Positions 34,706-46,864 of a stretch of 64,000 nt of DNA are shown here, one piece after another. The position numbers and the translations under genes are program-made. The notes beneath the pieces are model-generated. The model was given only the letters and a program-made list of their open reading frames with translations. It was not told where the DNA came from and did no database searches. Origin of the DNA: Phragmites australis. Lineage: Eukaryota > Streptophyta > Magnoliopsida > Poales > Poaceae. How positions within the stretch are numbered: the first letter of the stretch is position 1; the number at the start of each line of letters is the position of its first letter. Location of the stretch: NCBI RefSeq assembly GCF_958298935.1, contig NC_084936.1:6951501-7015500 (forward strand), written 5' to 3'.

Positions 34706-37700
34706 TGTCAAGACTGGATAAGAAACAATCCAATCTCAGTTATGCATTGAGCTCAGGAATCAATCGCAACATATAATGACTTCATTAATGATAACATAAC
34801 AATATCCTTTGTTTAATCAAATAAATCATCTTACAAAAGAGACCTCAAGGGTCGCAGAGCCAATAAAACTGCAGTGATCCTAAGCATAGTCTTCATCTTC
34901 ACTGGGCAACTCCACAAGCAATCGACGGAGAACACCTCCCTAAAATGTACCTTCTTCCATGAAATCTTCAAGATTTTCCCCAATTGAGTGTGGTTTGGGT
35001 ATAGCAAGTGTGAGTATATGTCGTACTCTGCAAGTTGTGGAAAAATAATGCATATGTAGGTTTAAACAAGAGTAAGGCTAGGGTTTTTTGCTAGAAACAA
35101 CATTTATTTGAAAATAATTGAAAAGTGAGTAATTAATTAAGTAAAAATAGTAATAACAAGTAACCTAAAGATTCCCACCATCTTGAATTAACCAACTTTC
35201 CAACACATCAACCAAGATTCTTACCACCACGGTTGACCCTTACCAGCACCTCAATCACAGTTTTCTACCATCGTGAATGACCAAACCAACGAAAACATAA
35301 AATTCTAATCATGTTAGGGTTCCTTGCCACTCATGACCATGAGCACAGCTAAATATTCAGTTGTACACTCTACAAAGGTTGTAAACTTTACCCACAAGTC
35401 ATGATCAACACTTTGGCTAATACCCGTCAGTACCTTACGTACTTCCAAGGTGTACACCGAGAGATCACTACAAAGCTTTTACAAACCCCCTCTCAACATA
35501 TGCATACCCGCTAAGGTTTCAGCACCGCGTGAATACACCTCAACAACAGAAGCCCCACTTTTGTGCCTTATGAAAACCCAGAAAGGACACCCTTCCATTC
35601 TATACCACCAATTGATCTACACCATGCTGAGAGTAAAGAAAATTAATTGGCTAGGTTCGTCTCATACCAGGCTTATGGTTGTACTATTAACTCGGAATGA
35701 TCACTCCACGAACCAATCCTTATATTTGAGCAAGACTACCACAAACCCAACCGTTCAACATGTATTGGTCTCACCCAAACCACTTGCTCAAATCCTAGTT
35801 CTATGTTACTACAAATTATACCATCATCTTTTATCATACTTTCATAAGACCAATATCATATTTGGTTGAGCCATTATCATTATCACCATCCCAAAGGCTA
35901 AGCATGATCTATGCTTACATAACTAAAACCATAACTATGGCGATAAGGATGATAAGGGAAAAACTAACGTAAAGCCTAACTTTGGATTCTTGGCAATATT
36001 ATTAGCATCCATGTTTGTAAAGAAAAACATTTTTAAAAACTACGATCAATATGGTCAAGGATATATACAACTTGCCTTCACAATACTCAATTGGGTCTTC
36101 AGCAAAGTCTTGGTCCTGAAGTACTCCTAGCTCTTCCTCTTAGACGTCATTGTCTACTCATGAAAATAGGCAAAAATACAAACACAAATAAACACCAAGA
36201 ACAAAAAATAACCAAATAGCACACAACAAGCAACGTCACTAGGTAGATTAAGATTTTATGAGAATTTTGGTGAAAGAACAGATCAAATCAGAACTACAGT
36301 TAACAAGTTAGAGCTTACAAAATGTGAAAATAGGGTAAAAAGATTAATTATAGGTGAAACTAGTTTATTAGAAATTTTCTAGAGTAATACATGATTTTTT
36401 GGGATTTTCTATTTTTTTGGAATTTATTAGAATTATTTAACTAAAGAAAACATTAAAAATTTATTAAAACATTAAACAAAATTATTAACTATTTATTTAT
36501 TAAAGAAAAATTATATAAATTATTGTCAGATTAAAACTAATTAATAGAATTATTTTTTTAATCAAACCATTTTTATTGCATCAGCCAACTCTGTTATGGC
36601 GTCAATAGAAAGAAATAAAAGAAAAAGAAAAAGTTGACTGGGGATTGGCTGGGCATGGCACATAGGACTAGGGCTGAGGTGGCAATTAGTTGGCACTGAG
36701 ATGGCAGGTTGATTGGGCTGACACATTAGAGTTATGGCTAACGTGATTGCAGAGGTGGTGTTGACGTGGTCAGTGAGGTGGCGGCACTACATAGTGGACT
36801 ATACACACTTAGATTGCCATGTAGGCTAAAGTTGCTGACATGGCACTTATGTGGTGAGATGGCTAGGCAGCTGATCGGGCTAAAGGTTATTTATATCCAG
36901 GCTATAGATTGTGGATCCAATGATTCAGATCAGATCTAACCGAACCGTTATATTAAATCTAATCGTCCTAACCATCAGTCCAAGATCAAACGGCGGCTAG
37001 CTTACCTCCTAGATTTCCGATAGGAGGGCTACGGCGGCAACAATTCCCGCGGTGGTGCAGCAACCAGTGCTTGCTGGTTTCATGTTGCAATGGCCCTCCT
37101 GCTCTAGCGAGCTACGAAACTAGAAGAGGACGCAACAACGAACTCGTTTTTAGCAGATTCAACCGTCAGGGTTCCATGCAGAGAGCTAGTGATGAAGAAG
37201 AGAGGTGGCAGCCTTTGGGTGGTGTTAGGAAGGCTCTTAGATGGCAATTCTATGGCGCAGAGGTTATGGGTGGCAGCCTTTGGGTGGTGTTAGGAAGGCT
37301 CTTAGATGGCAATTCTATGGCGCAGAGGTTATGGGTGAGGACAGTGTGTGCCATGGAGGGTGCGGGGAGGGTGATTTATATCTGGAAGGGTGAGAGGGAA
37401 GGGAGTCGGGTTCTGTTAGGGTTTGGGGAGATTTATACCTGTTCAAAGGTTGGGTTGAGCCAGGCTTCGTGCCGGGCTTTGAAAAGCCCACAACGGGAAA
37501 ACTACAAGCCTGAGCCCAGCCCGAGCCCGATGCCAAGCCAAGCTTCTAGGCTCGAGCCCAACCTAACGGTGTTTTTTCGGTCTAGGCTCAGGTTTTTTTG
37601 GGATTTTTGGGATTTTTTTTAGTTTTTGGTCCTATTTTTGAAGCCAAAGCTCGGCCCAAAAAAATATGCAGGCTGGGAAGTTAAGCTCGAGCGGAGCCCA

Positions 37701-38384
37701 TTGCATTGGTTGGGCTAGGTCGAGTCGAGTTGAGTTTATCGGGCTGGGCTACCCATGAGCAGGACTAGGGAGATCATGGCAACGGCAAGCTTATCTAGAA
37801 CCCACTTCAAAATGGCCTCCCATTTGATTCCTCAATGGATTCGATGCCGAGCTGATGATGGCTCATTTTCGAAAGGGGAATAGGGGAGCACGCCTAGAGG
37901 TAGGAGATGAGTCGACGATGTTGTGGGCTGCAAATGATAGACATAAGTAGAGGGAAACGAAGAGCTAGGCCATGCACTGGTCAGCTAGGCCGGATGAGGA
38001 AGTATGTCGTATGGAGGACGGTGCGGGTCAAGCTAGAGACTAGGGTAGGCTAAGGAGAAAAAGGTGGGCCCAGATGAGGAGAGAAAAGGAGGGAGAGAAA
38101 GAGAGGGTGGGCTTGGAAAAGGAATTCGGCCTGAGGACTAAGTAGTTGTTTTCTCTGTTCTTTTTTTTTTCTTTTCTCTTATTTTTTTCTATTTCCTATC
38201 CATTTCTCTGACTATCGTTTGGTTATACAAAATTTATTAATCACCAGCAAATCAAACAACTTATTAACAATTTTTTAGCAAAATAATTATTAGAAAAAAA
38301 TAATATTAGAAAATTTAGTTGATTTGTTTATTTAATTTATTTTGCGTCGAAACTTTATAGTGTTTCCAGATTTTGGCTGTTACA
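34706..38384 (-). mobile_element. Solo LTR of about 3.7 kb with 5-bp target duplication
   Basis: The unit begins TGTCAAGACT and ends GGCTGTTACA on the plus strand. ATTAG lies on both sides (34701-34705 and 38385-38389). Inside, a GAGTATATGTCGTACTCTG-like stretch near 34990-35025 is similar to the complement of one near 49240-49262 in another LTR unit, and it places this copy on the minus strand. No gag-pol motifs were seen. The length fits the very long LTRs of some grass Gypsy lineages; an internally deleted element cannot be excluded. Open frames such as 37071-37622 are interpreted as LTR sequence. Confidence 0.8.
37206..37335. repeat. 65-bp perfect tandem duplication
   Basis: TGGCAGCCTTTGGGTGGTGT begins at 37206 and again at 37271, with identical sequence to GCAGAGGTTATGGG. 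It lies within the 3.7-kb LTR. Confidence 0.95.
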
Positions 38385-38619
38385 ATTAGCCACCAAAATA
38401 TTTTTAGAGATGACTCATTTTACCTACTGCACACATTCTACGATAATGGAGACTAAATGATGATAAGATATGTAATTTTACATATAACTAAATGATGCAT
38501 ATTTTTTAATTTCTATATAAATAAATGATGAAAACATATATGAATGATGAACTGAATGTCAACCATATATGATATGTGAACTATATGTGCTATTTTATTT
38601 AGGGGTGTGAAATTATCAC

Positions 38620-38896
38620 TGGCGGTTTAATGTCATGATCAGGAAATAAAAATAGACTATCATTACCGGTTCGTGATCAAACGGGCAGAAATAGTGAAGA
38701 TATAACTATCGGTTAATTCATGACTCAAATCGGTAATGATAGTATAGATATTATTACTGATTTGTGGCTCAGACCGGTAGTTATATCTCTATTGTCACTA
38801 TCGATTACCGCAAATCGATAGTGATAACATATTATCACTATCTATTGCACAATGCAGATTTAAAAACGAGTACTGATTGTGGTTTCCGTAGTAGTG
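38620..38896. mobile_element. Orphan CACTA terminus with subterminal repeats
   Basis: Repeats such as TATCATTACCGGTTCGTGA and ATCGATAGTGATAA lead up to TTTCCGTAGTAGTG, whose complement CACTACTACGGAAA is a CACTA end closely related to that of the 14-kb element. I found no partner end to the left; the neighbouring solo LTR may have removed or separated it. Confidence 0.65.
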
Positions 38897-41881
38897 ACTT
38901 TCCGTAGCAGTGACAGAGCCTGGGAAGGTGCTGCCGGGCCGTGCAACTTCAATCTATGCCGTGATTTCGTGCCTTGTGTTGGCTTGCTATTGCCTCAAAT
39001 TAACCTTGTGTGAATATAAACCTGCTTATGACTTCATCCAATGCAAGCAAGAGTCTTACTCCTCGTAAGATTAGTGGTCCTCCTCCTAGTTAAAAAGTAA
39101 TCCTCGTAGTGAGTCATCCCTTTACAATTCTTTTCATCCCAAACCTCGATTGAAAGTTCTAGAAGAAGATAGAATGAGGTGTATCGTGGTGACAACACCA
39201 TGACAACGGGACTAAAAGGACGTGGACGGAAGAAGGTTTTACAGAAGTTGGAATAAGGTGTTCTATGGTGACAGCAACGTAACAACAGGGCTAGAAGGAC
39301 GTTTAACGGGAAAGAAGACAGATCATTTTCAACCATATTTTTTTTATTTCGTTATTTTTTAATTTTTTCTCATTCCTACGTCTTTAATTTATTTTCTTTT
39401 ATCTTCAATAGTTTAATTTTAAAATGATTTGTGAAAGAAAAGGAGAAAAAATCTCGGGACGAAGAGAATGAAAAAAAAGTATCTGTTCGTGAAGAAAAAA
39501 ATGTTGCAACTCTAAAAAGAACGAGAATCTGTTTAGGAAAGAAATCAGACTCCCGGAAAGAAGTCATAAAAATAGGTCTAACGTCTGCATGCAGTAGGAC
39601 TAGAAGGACGTGGACGCATTGGACATCTACTAGCAGTACTAGGACTAGAAGGACAAGGACGCATTGCATTGCACAGAGGCGCGCGCGCAGCAGGGCGCAG
39701 GCGGCCCACTGGAACGGCATACAATATGGCGACCATCAATGCACTGACGATAGCAGTAGCAATTCATTATCACCGATTTTGGTCGCTGTTTCCACGATGC
39801 AAGCAATCAAAACACCCAGAATGCAGGACCAGCCTGGCTGTGACAGATTCAAACCTGTGTTATTAAGTTCTACAATTAAAACATTCATTTTGACATATTA
39901 CATAGAAATGCAAAAAACACATTTTATTATAATACCTTTATGGTAACAGCCCTCTGCCCTATAGACTGGAATACACCAGTTTTAACATACGTAATCAAAT
40001 AATGATATAAAAATCAATCATATATTCTTTTGTGCAAATCAGACTTGATCTATTTTATTGTAGAAAATCCTCTCACAACCGTCGTGGTCGGGACCGGTAA
40101 AATCAATGATAGCTTCACCAAAAGAAATGCCAGAGGAAAACTGACATGTTTCTTTGTCTCAACTCTCAACTAGATTTCGGTCAATGCTACTGTAGGAAGT
40201 GTGGAGGCATGGCCTAGTGGGGATGGGCATACCTGATATGCTTTCTATACCAGTTTTCACCAATGAAAAGTTCCACAGAACAAATGACAAATGGACCAGT
40301 GAGATGAAGTACTAGAATTTGTATATATGTGTTCAACTTTGATGTACATATAGCTAGCATAGTGTTGATCTGTTGGACACAAAAATCCTGTGACGTCGCT
40401 TGACACCACAGGTTGCATGTGGCTTCTCCACTGGGTCCAACCATATCCAATTCCTGCCCTACATCTACATGTAAAGGGCACGGGGATAGCCAGCTTCGTC
40501 AGAATTATAAAGGGCTAAAATGATCATTTTACCACCTGTTGTTATGTCTCATCTCACCAAATTTGGCCGGAATGCAAAAACGAACAAATTATGTAATGGA
40601 ATGTTGACAAAAATTAAAAGTGGAATGTTTTAGCCGGTAAAAGGAAGAATTCAGATCTTGTTAGTGGCGGAAATAAAAATTTTCCTTAGATTTATCACTT
40701 ATTATGACATTTTCAATAATTTATTCAGCACATATAAAAAATAATGTCAAATATATGTGTTGAAGACTGCGTCCATATCGAGGCTGCGTCCATATCGAGG
40801 CATGTATTGGTTAACTATATGTAGGGGTCAGATAATTAAGTTGTTCCTCCCAACCATATCATGGGGCAGTTGTTGGAGTACTTCATTATTACCCAGAAAT
40901 TTGATCTTACTTACGTGTTATTGGTTTCAATGATTCAACTATACTTCAGTGCTTAACTTTCAATGATGGCAGCCGAAAGTTGCTTCTTCCTGATACTCTT
41001 GATCGGCCAAGAGATGCATGTCAACGTAATCACTGGTACAAGCATGTTCTGAGGGATGATCGATCCATTCTTTTCATGCATGCGTGCATGCATGTATTGC
41101 ACTGGATCAAAATCTCAAACGTGCCGATCAAATGTAGTACCGATGCTGCATTATTTCGTTCGTGTATGTACGCATCTAGCTGGGAAATAAAGTTGTGCGA
41201 TGTACCAGCCTGAGACCGAGAGGAGACCTACCTACATATTTTGAGTGCCGTAACTCTTTTAAGATGAGTGTCGTACGTAACTCTGTACCACATAATTATG
41301 TCAACTTTATATCTCGCTAGGTCATGTTTTGTTCGTAGTCTCACTTTACCATATATTTGTCGATGTTTTTTTTCTTCTTTGTGTAGAAATCGATAGGTGA
41401 CCATAAACTTTGCTAAATTTAATTTGGCTTGAAAATGAGTGTATGACATATCGAACAGGATAACACGAAAGTTAGGCTGAACAGGTTCCAGGAAAAGCCA
41501 AGCACACCGTACCCTACCTATTGATAAGAGAAGAAACGGGACGTCAATATGTGACTGGGATATGGATACATTTCAAACTTATGGCCCTATATTTGTCGGT
41601 ACAGAATCCCAACACAATGACTATTGGTTTTTGGGAATTGATATATGTGTTAAAACTCCGATATGCCCTTTTATGTGTAGCGGTTTCACCGGGTCCACAT
41701 ATGATTTTAGGAGATTCAACACGAGCATTCACCGTATAATTATAAGACCAACGTGGATCGATCCTGCGATGACAAAGCAACCAAGACAAGAGGACAAAAT
41801 TTGGTAAATCTAATCACAAATTGTTTAAGGACAACATGAAAAAAAAATGCAACGGATACCTACACACAACCCCCTCAAACC
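38897..41881. other. Gene-free region
   Basis: Short open frames occur on both strands (for example 39034-39336, 40214-40450, 41544-41789), none with a motif I recognise. Two partial repeats of GACTAGAAGGACGTGGACGC lie at 39580-39670, and a 17-bp tandem CTGCGTCCATATCGAGG at 40766-40800. The interval is upstream of the desaturase and probably ordinary intergenic DNA with old repeats. Confidence 0.4.
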
Positions 41882-41884
41882 TTA

Positions 41885-42328
41885 GGCCATCTCCAGTAGA
41901 GAAGCAAATTTGCATAATCAAGTGCTACAGTACTTTGCAGGGTACTGTATCATTGGAACCATCTCCTCACTGGTACAGTACTTAGGGGGACTGTAGCACT
42001 AAAAATCATCACTAACAGAATAACCTGTATTTTTGCGGAGTTACTGTTGCAATCGTAGTACTGTAGCAACACTGTTCACAAAGGCTACCCGTGGACCGGT
42101 TACTGTTCACAGAAACACCGTTGGTTGCTGTAGCAGTACTTTAGCAACACTGTGTCAGTACTGTTTACAGAGGCTGACAGCGGGACTGAAGAGAGAAAAA
42201 GAGAAGTAGAAGGTAGGAAATAGAGTAGCTGCTGGAGATGAAAAAATAAGGGATGCTGTAATAGTGATAGGGGATGTTGTAATAGTGTTTTTGAGGATGA
42301 AAATTTGAGATAGCTGCTGGAGATGGTT
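41885..42328. mobile_element. Tourist-like (PIF/Harbinger) MITE, copy C
   Basis: TTA duplications flank the element (41882-41884 and 42329-42331). Its ends, GGCCATCTCCAGTAG and the complement of CTGCTGGAGATGGTT, form a 15-bp inverted repeat with few mismatches. The right half matches MITE copies A and B (GAGAGAAAAAGAG, GATGCTGTAATAGTGATAGG). It is the best-preserved copy of the three. Confidence 0.85.
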
Positions 42329-42331
42329 TTA

Positions 42332-43130
42332 GGACACTCTTGGATTTTTTTTATTCAGTATATAATCTAGTGCTAAAAGATTACCTAGGATCTAATATTT
42401 GGACTTCTAAAAATTGCTCAATTTAATGTATGAGTCACCTTTTATGACAATATGTGCATTCAGTAACCCATTTGACTAGTGACAGATGAGGCAATATGTA
42501 ACAATTACAAAAATGAAAAGTGACCGACAACGGCTAAGCTAGAACCAAAAAAATCTTTAATAGTGGCAAGGATAATTTTCCCATAGACTAAGAATGGGCC
42601 ACTGACCGATTCGTCACCAATATTTAATATTTTAATATGACACGGTCACCAATATGATTTAACCACTCTTTTATATTAGAATATATTTATAAAATTCAAT
42701 AAAACTATGATAAAAATATTTTTTTAGATAAATCTATACATATAATTTTCATATTTCATAACTAAATATTTTAAAATTTATTGATAGTCAAAAATTCAAA
42801 AATTTATCTAAACATCAAGTATTTATGACTGGAGCCAAGTATTTATTTAGAGTACAGATGCGTGACTGTGTTGTGTCACTGTGTTCAATGGGCCATGATT
42901 GCGCTACATTAATTAAGCCCTCGAGTCTCTAGAATTCCTATCATGCGTAAGCATGCACATTGTGCCTGCATGTTTGGCGCCGTGAGTGCATATGTTTCCA
43001 ATATGTGCTCTCTCTAAAAAGATTTCCATAAATTTATAACTAATTATTAAGCATTCATTTTTTTCTGGTATACAGTTAGAAAAAATATTCGAAACTATAT
43101 TTTTAAGAGGCAGGAGGGAATGGCTTGCTC
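42332..43130. other. Upstream region of the desaturase
   Basis: Mostly AT-rich. GACACGGTCACCAATAT is partly repeated at 42622-42655. GCATGCACATTG and CTGCATG words near 42952-42970 resemble RY-type (CATGCA) elements. No coding region is visible. Confidence 0.4.
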
Positions 43131-43137
43131 TATAAAT
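43131..43137 (+). promoter_or_regulatory. Desaturase TATA box
   Basis: TATAAAT lies 95 bp before the chosen start codon in a GC-richer context. It supports the first exon at 43232 and leaves room for a 5' leader of about 65 bp. Confidence 0.7.
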
Positions 43138-43231
43138 TCACACCACCCGCGGCCGGGAGTCCATATCTCAACAGTCAGCATATATCATCTAGATTGCCTC
43201 CATTTGTTCCCATCCATATACTGTATTTAGC

Positions 43232-44900
43232 ATGGCAACAGCAACAATATTAGCTACGCCTGGGCATGGAGTAGTACCATGCAAACCAAATACTACTGGC
43301 AACTACTGCTTCTACAAAGCATCATCAGCTAAAACAAGAGGCAGCCTACGAGTGATCATGAAGCGGTATGATTTTTGATTGAATATAACATTATAGATGT
43401 GTGTTTGATAATGCTTTGCACAATGTTAGCTATCTCCGAACAGAACCTCTTTTATTTTTGTAGACACAATGCCTCTTATAATTTTTGTCATGCGTACACC
43501 ACTGCATCGATATCATAGGGCAACAAAAAATAAGCATAGGGGCGGATCCAGGTAAGGCTGACCACATGTTCCCACTCAAAATTACTAAATAGTATCAGTT
43601 AACTAATTTTTACTATCAATGCCTCCACATAAATGAATTATAAGGCTCTCACACGACAAGAGATGTAAGTTAAGCCCCCAGTCAATTTTTGTTCTAGGCA
43701 CGACCCTGGTTAAGCATGCACATCTCAAAAGAAAAACAAAAGAAAAAAACATAACCTTACATGGTTGTGCGTTGAGCGCATGCATGCAGGAGGTGCATGA
43801 GCAGTGCGAGCAGGGGGACCATGGACGTCGTTACGCGGGAGGAGGAGGAGGAGGAATGGATGGGGTACCTGGCACCGGAGAGGCTGGAGGTCTTGGCGCA
43901 GCTGGAGCCGTGGGCGGAGGCGCACGTGCTGCCGCTGCTGAAGCCGGCGGAGGAGGCGTGGCAGCCCTCAGACCTGCTCCCGGACACGGCGGCGCTGGGC
44001 GCGGATGGCTTCCACGCAGCGTGCCTCGAGCTCCGCGAGCGAGCGGCCGGCGTGCCGGACCCGTACCTCGTGTGCCTGGTGGGCAACATGGTGACGGAGG
44101 AAGCGCTGCCCACGTACCAGAGCATGCTGAACCGCTTCGAGGCCGTGCGCGACCTCACCGGCGCCGACGGCACCGCCTGGGCGCGCTGGATCCGCGGCTG
44201 GTCCGCCGAGGAGAACCGCCACGGAGACGTGCTCAGTCGATACTTGTACCTCTCCGGGCGCGTCGACATGCGCCAAGTGGAGCGCACCGTGCACAACCTC
44301 ATTGGCTCCGGCATGGCCCTGCACGCCGCCAGGAGCCCCTATCACGGTTTCATCTACGCCGCCTTCCAGGAGCGCGCGACAGCCATCTCGCACGGCAACA
44401 CGGCGCGCCACGTCGGCGCGCACGGCGAAGCCGCCCTCGCCCGTGTCTGCGGCGCCATCATGGCCGACGAGAAGCGGCACGAGGCCGCCTACACTCGCAT
44501 CGTCGGAAAACTCTTCGAGGTTGACCCGGACGCTGCCGTGCGCGCCTTTGCGTACATGATGCGCCGCCGGATCACCATGCCGGCCGCGCTCATGACCGAC
44601 GGTCGCGACGACGACCTCTTCGCCCACTACGCCGCCGCCGCTCAGCAGACCGGAGTGTACACGGCCGCTGACTACCGCAGAATCGTGGAGCACCTGATAC
44701 GGCAGTGGCGCGTGGAGGAGCTCGCGGCGGGGCTTTCCAGCGAAGGGAGGCGCGCGCGGGACTACGTGTGCCGGCTGCCGCAGAAGATACGGAGGATGGA
44801 GGTGAAGGCCCATGACAGGGCGGCCGAGGCCCAAAAGAAGCCTACGCCTATCCCGTTAAGCTGGATCTTCGATAGGCCCGTCAGTGTCATGCTGCCATGA
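43232..44900 (+). CDS. Stearoyl-type acyl-[acyl-carrier-protein] desaturase, chloroplastic
   Basis: This is a soluble plastid di-iron enzyme that puts a cis double bond into acyl chains on acyl carrier protein, using ferredoxin and O2. Exons are 43232-43365 and 43790-44900, split by a 424-bp GT-AG intron; joining keeps frame and gives 414 residues. Residues 1 to about 45 (ATATILA..., few acidic residues) look like a chloroplast transit peptide, which is why I start at 43232 and not at the internal ATG 43797. The iron ligand motifs are all present: TEEALPTYQ (about 147-155), EENRHGD (185-191), FQERAT (about 237-242) and DEKRHE (271-276). The C-terminus keeps LPQKIRRME and PLSWIFDRPVSVMLP. The acidic run after MDVVTR and several substitutions make it a divergent family member, so its chain-length preference is unknown. 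The intron holds a hAT-like MITE. A broken tandem copy lies at 57108-57361. Confidence 0.93.
43538..43710. mobile_element. hAT-like MITE in the desaturase intron
   Basis: The 173-bp element starts AGGGGCGGATCCAGG and ends in a related but decayed complement (TAGGCACGACCCTGGT). TAAGCAT lies on both sides (43531-43537 and 43711-43717), extending to an 8-bp duplication with one mismatch, as expected for hAT. It does not disturb either splice site. Confidence 0.65.
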
Positions 44901-45044
44901 TTATTTAAAATAATTCCCCTCAAAGAATAATTAGTCTGCTCATTATATGGACCTTTAGCTGATTTACAGGTCCGTTACTTTCGAAATCTGCGAATGCTCT
45001 TGTTCGCTTTTCAAAAAAGTTTATTTTTTCATCATGGGTACGAT
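44901..45044 (+). other. Desaturase 3' untranslated region and host spacer
   Basis: The first 55 bp after the stop (TTATTTAAAATAATTCCCCTC) match the sequence after the pseudogene end near 57360-57395. The stretch ends at the LINE target duplication. Confidence 0.6.
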
Positions 45045-45061
45045 TAATATGGTGTTCTATT
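45045..45061. repeat. LINE target-site duplication, left copy
   Basis: TAATATGGTGTTCTATT occurs here and again at 56040-56056. The left copy runs into the T tract that is the complement of the LINE poly(A) tail. Confidence 0.9.
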
Positions 45062-45192
45062 TTTTTTTTTTTAGCAGGAAAGAAGCAGGTAGAACCCTAC
45101 TGTTGCATTTTATTAACAAAACCAAAAGATCAGGTAAACAAAAGAAAGGAAAAAAAGAAAAACAAAAGAAAAGAGAAAGTAGGCATATAGAA

Positions 45193-45936
45193 TAGGGCTG
45201 GCAATGGGTCGGGTCGAGCCTGGGTGGAGCAAAATCATGCTTGATCCAAAACCCGCCAATCTCAACCCGACTCGCACCTGACAAAGAAAACGGACGAAAA
45301 CTGGCACCTGAACCCGCACCCATCGGGTCGTACTTTCAAATCTAGATCTCTCTCAGTAGCTGCCAGTGGAGATGAGGAAGTCGGGCGGCGACGGTTGTGC
45401 GGGGTGGAGATAGGGGCACGTGGTGGTGGCGGCTGCGCGAAGAGGCATCGGGCGGTGACGGTTGCGCGGAGCGGAGACGGGGGCATGTAGTGGTGACGTT
45501 TTTTTTACAAGGGGAGGCACCGATGCATGGTGGGGTGGGGCGGTGGCAGCAGCTGCACGTGGCTGCGTTGGCGCATGGTGGAGCAATGCAACAACGGCAG
45601 CGTGGAGTGGAGCGAGGCAGTGGTGGTAGCGTGTTGGCGATGTGTGGCGGCAGCGGCATGAGGGTGACACAGGCTGGTAGCAACGGTGTGTGGTGGCCCT
45701 ATCACATCTGACCAGGAGTCCAAACCGGGGAGAGAGAGATAGATGGAGAGAGATGAGTGTTGGGCTCGTAGATAGGCCAGATGGGTTGGGTGAAAAGTGA
45801 AAATTGAATGACCCATACAAGTTTTCACGGGTACCCGACTCGCTAGACCTGTGGGTGAAAATTTAGATCTGAATCTAAACCCGTTAGGCGTAGAACCCGT
45901 GGGTACCCGAGCCCATAGGTCCAATTGCCAGCCTTA
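45193..45936. mobile_element. TIR element (hAT-like), 0.74 kb, in the LINE 3' region
   Basis: The ends TAGGGCTGGCAATGGG and the complement TAAGGCTGGCAATTGG form a 16-bp inverted repeat with two mismatches. GGGTACCCGA-type words repeat near both ends. No matching 8-bp duplication is visible, so the family is uncertain. The GC-rich interior gives overlapping open frames on both strands (for example 45342-45924 minus, 45397-45711 plus) that I treat as non-coding. Confidence 0.65.
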
Positions 45937-46864
45937 CCCAAGAGGCTATACAAGAGAGCTACACTAAGAAGAAAAAGGAAGGCTAAGAGAAGGAGACATT
46001 CTATTTAAGTGAAGAAGGGCTTTATTTACAAAGCAGCACTTCTAGGCACTAAAAGAGGGGCACTCCTATCTAAAATTTTTGGCATTTCTTTGTTCCCAAG
46101 TTTCCCATGCTGCAATGAGAAAGACTTCAATGAAAAAGGTATAAGGGAACTCAGTCCTTGCTTCCTGGATCATGCTGAAAAACTCAAGCTGGTGTTCCTA
46201 TGAAATGCCACAAAATACCAGCAATCTGCACTAAATGGGCAGTTGAAAAAGAGGTGATAAGTGGTTTCTTCCTAGCCAGATTGTATAGCACACAAGAATA
46301 ATGTTCTCCTTCCACTCTGAAGTTCTTTCTTCTAAGAAGGTTACTTGAGTTAACACGATCTTTGAAGAGCAGCCAAGCAAATACCTTGATCATCATGCAT
46401 TTCGATTTCCAAATCCAGCTAAAGGGCTAAGGAGGCTAAATTAATCTAAAAGGGGTATTGTAAAATTCCTTTGATGAGTAAGATGAACTACCCCAATAGT
46501 ATTTCCAAGTGTTCCTTTGATCATATTGGAGACTTAAGAGATTGCAGTTTCAAGAAAGCTTGCTGAGAAATGGGAGTGTGGAATAGATCATGGAGATCAC
46601 CTATAGAATTGAGCAATGGAGATGTTCTCATCTTTTGCAAAAGGAAACAGCCTAGATCTTCTTTCTAAAGAGATTCGATTTGGGCAGCTTGAGTTTCAGG
46701 TAGTTTTCATTCCAAACATCTCCCCAAAGAATAATAGAGGAACCATCACCAAGTTTACCAGAGGCAATACCCCTGAAAAGGACTTAAAGCTTCATGATAT
46801 CCTTCCACCAAAAGGAGCCTTTGATGGGAGTGGCATGTGGAACCTTGCCATCACTGTAGTATGT

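Noticed and set aside
37071..37622. 183-residue open frame
   Set aside because: It lies in the 3.7-kb LTR and is partly made by the 65-bp tandem duplication. No known domain is visible.
43772..44524. 250-residue open frame on the plus strand in another phase of the desaturase exon
   Set aside because: It is alanine/arginine-rich out-of-frame translation of the same exon with no motif.
43968..44834. 288-residue open frame on the minus strand
   Set aside because: It is antisense to the GC-rich desaturase exon 2, whose sense frame has clear catalytic motifs. The antisense frame is a codon-composition artefact.
43797..44900. Starting the desaturase at the internal ATG 43797
   Set aside because: This would remove the transit peptide. 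An upstream exon with a TATA box, a good donor and an in-frame acceptor joins correctly.
45342..45924. Overlapping proline/histidine/cysteine-rich frames on both strands
   Set aside because: They lie in the GC-rich interior of a TIR element and show no domain.
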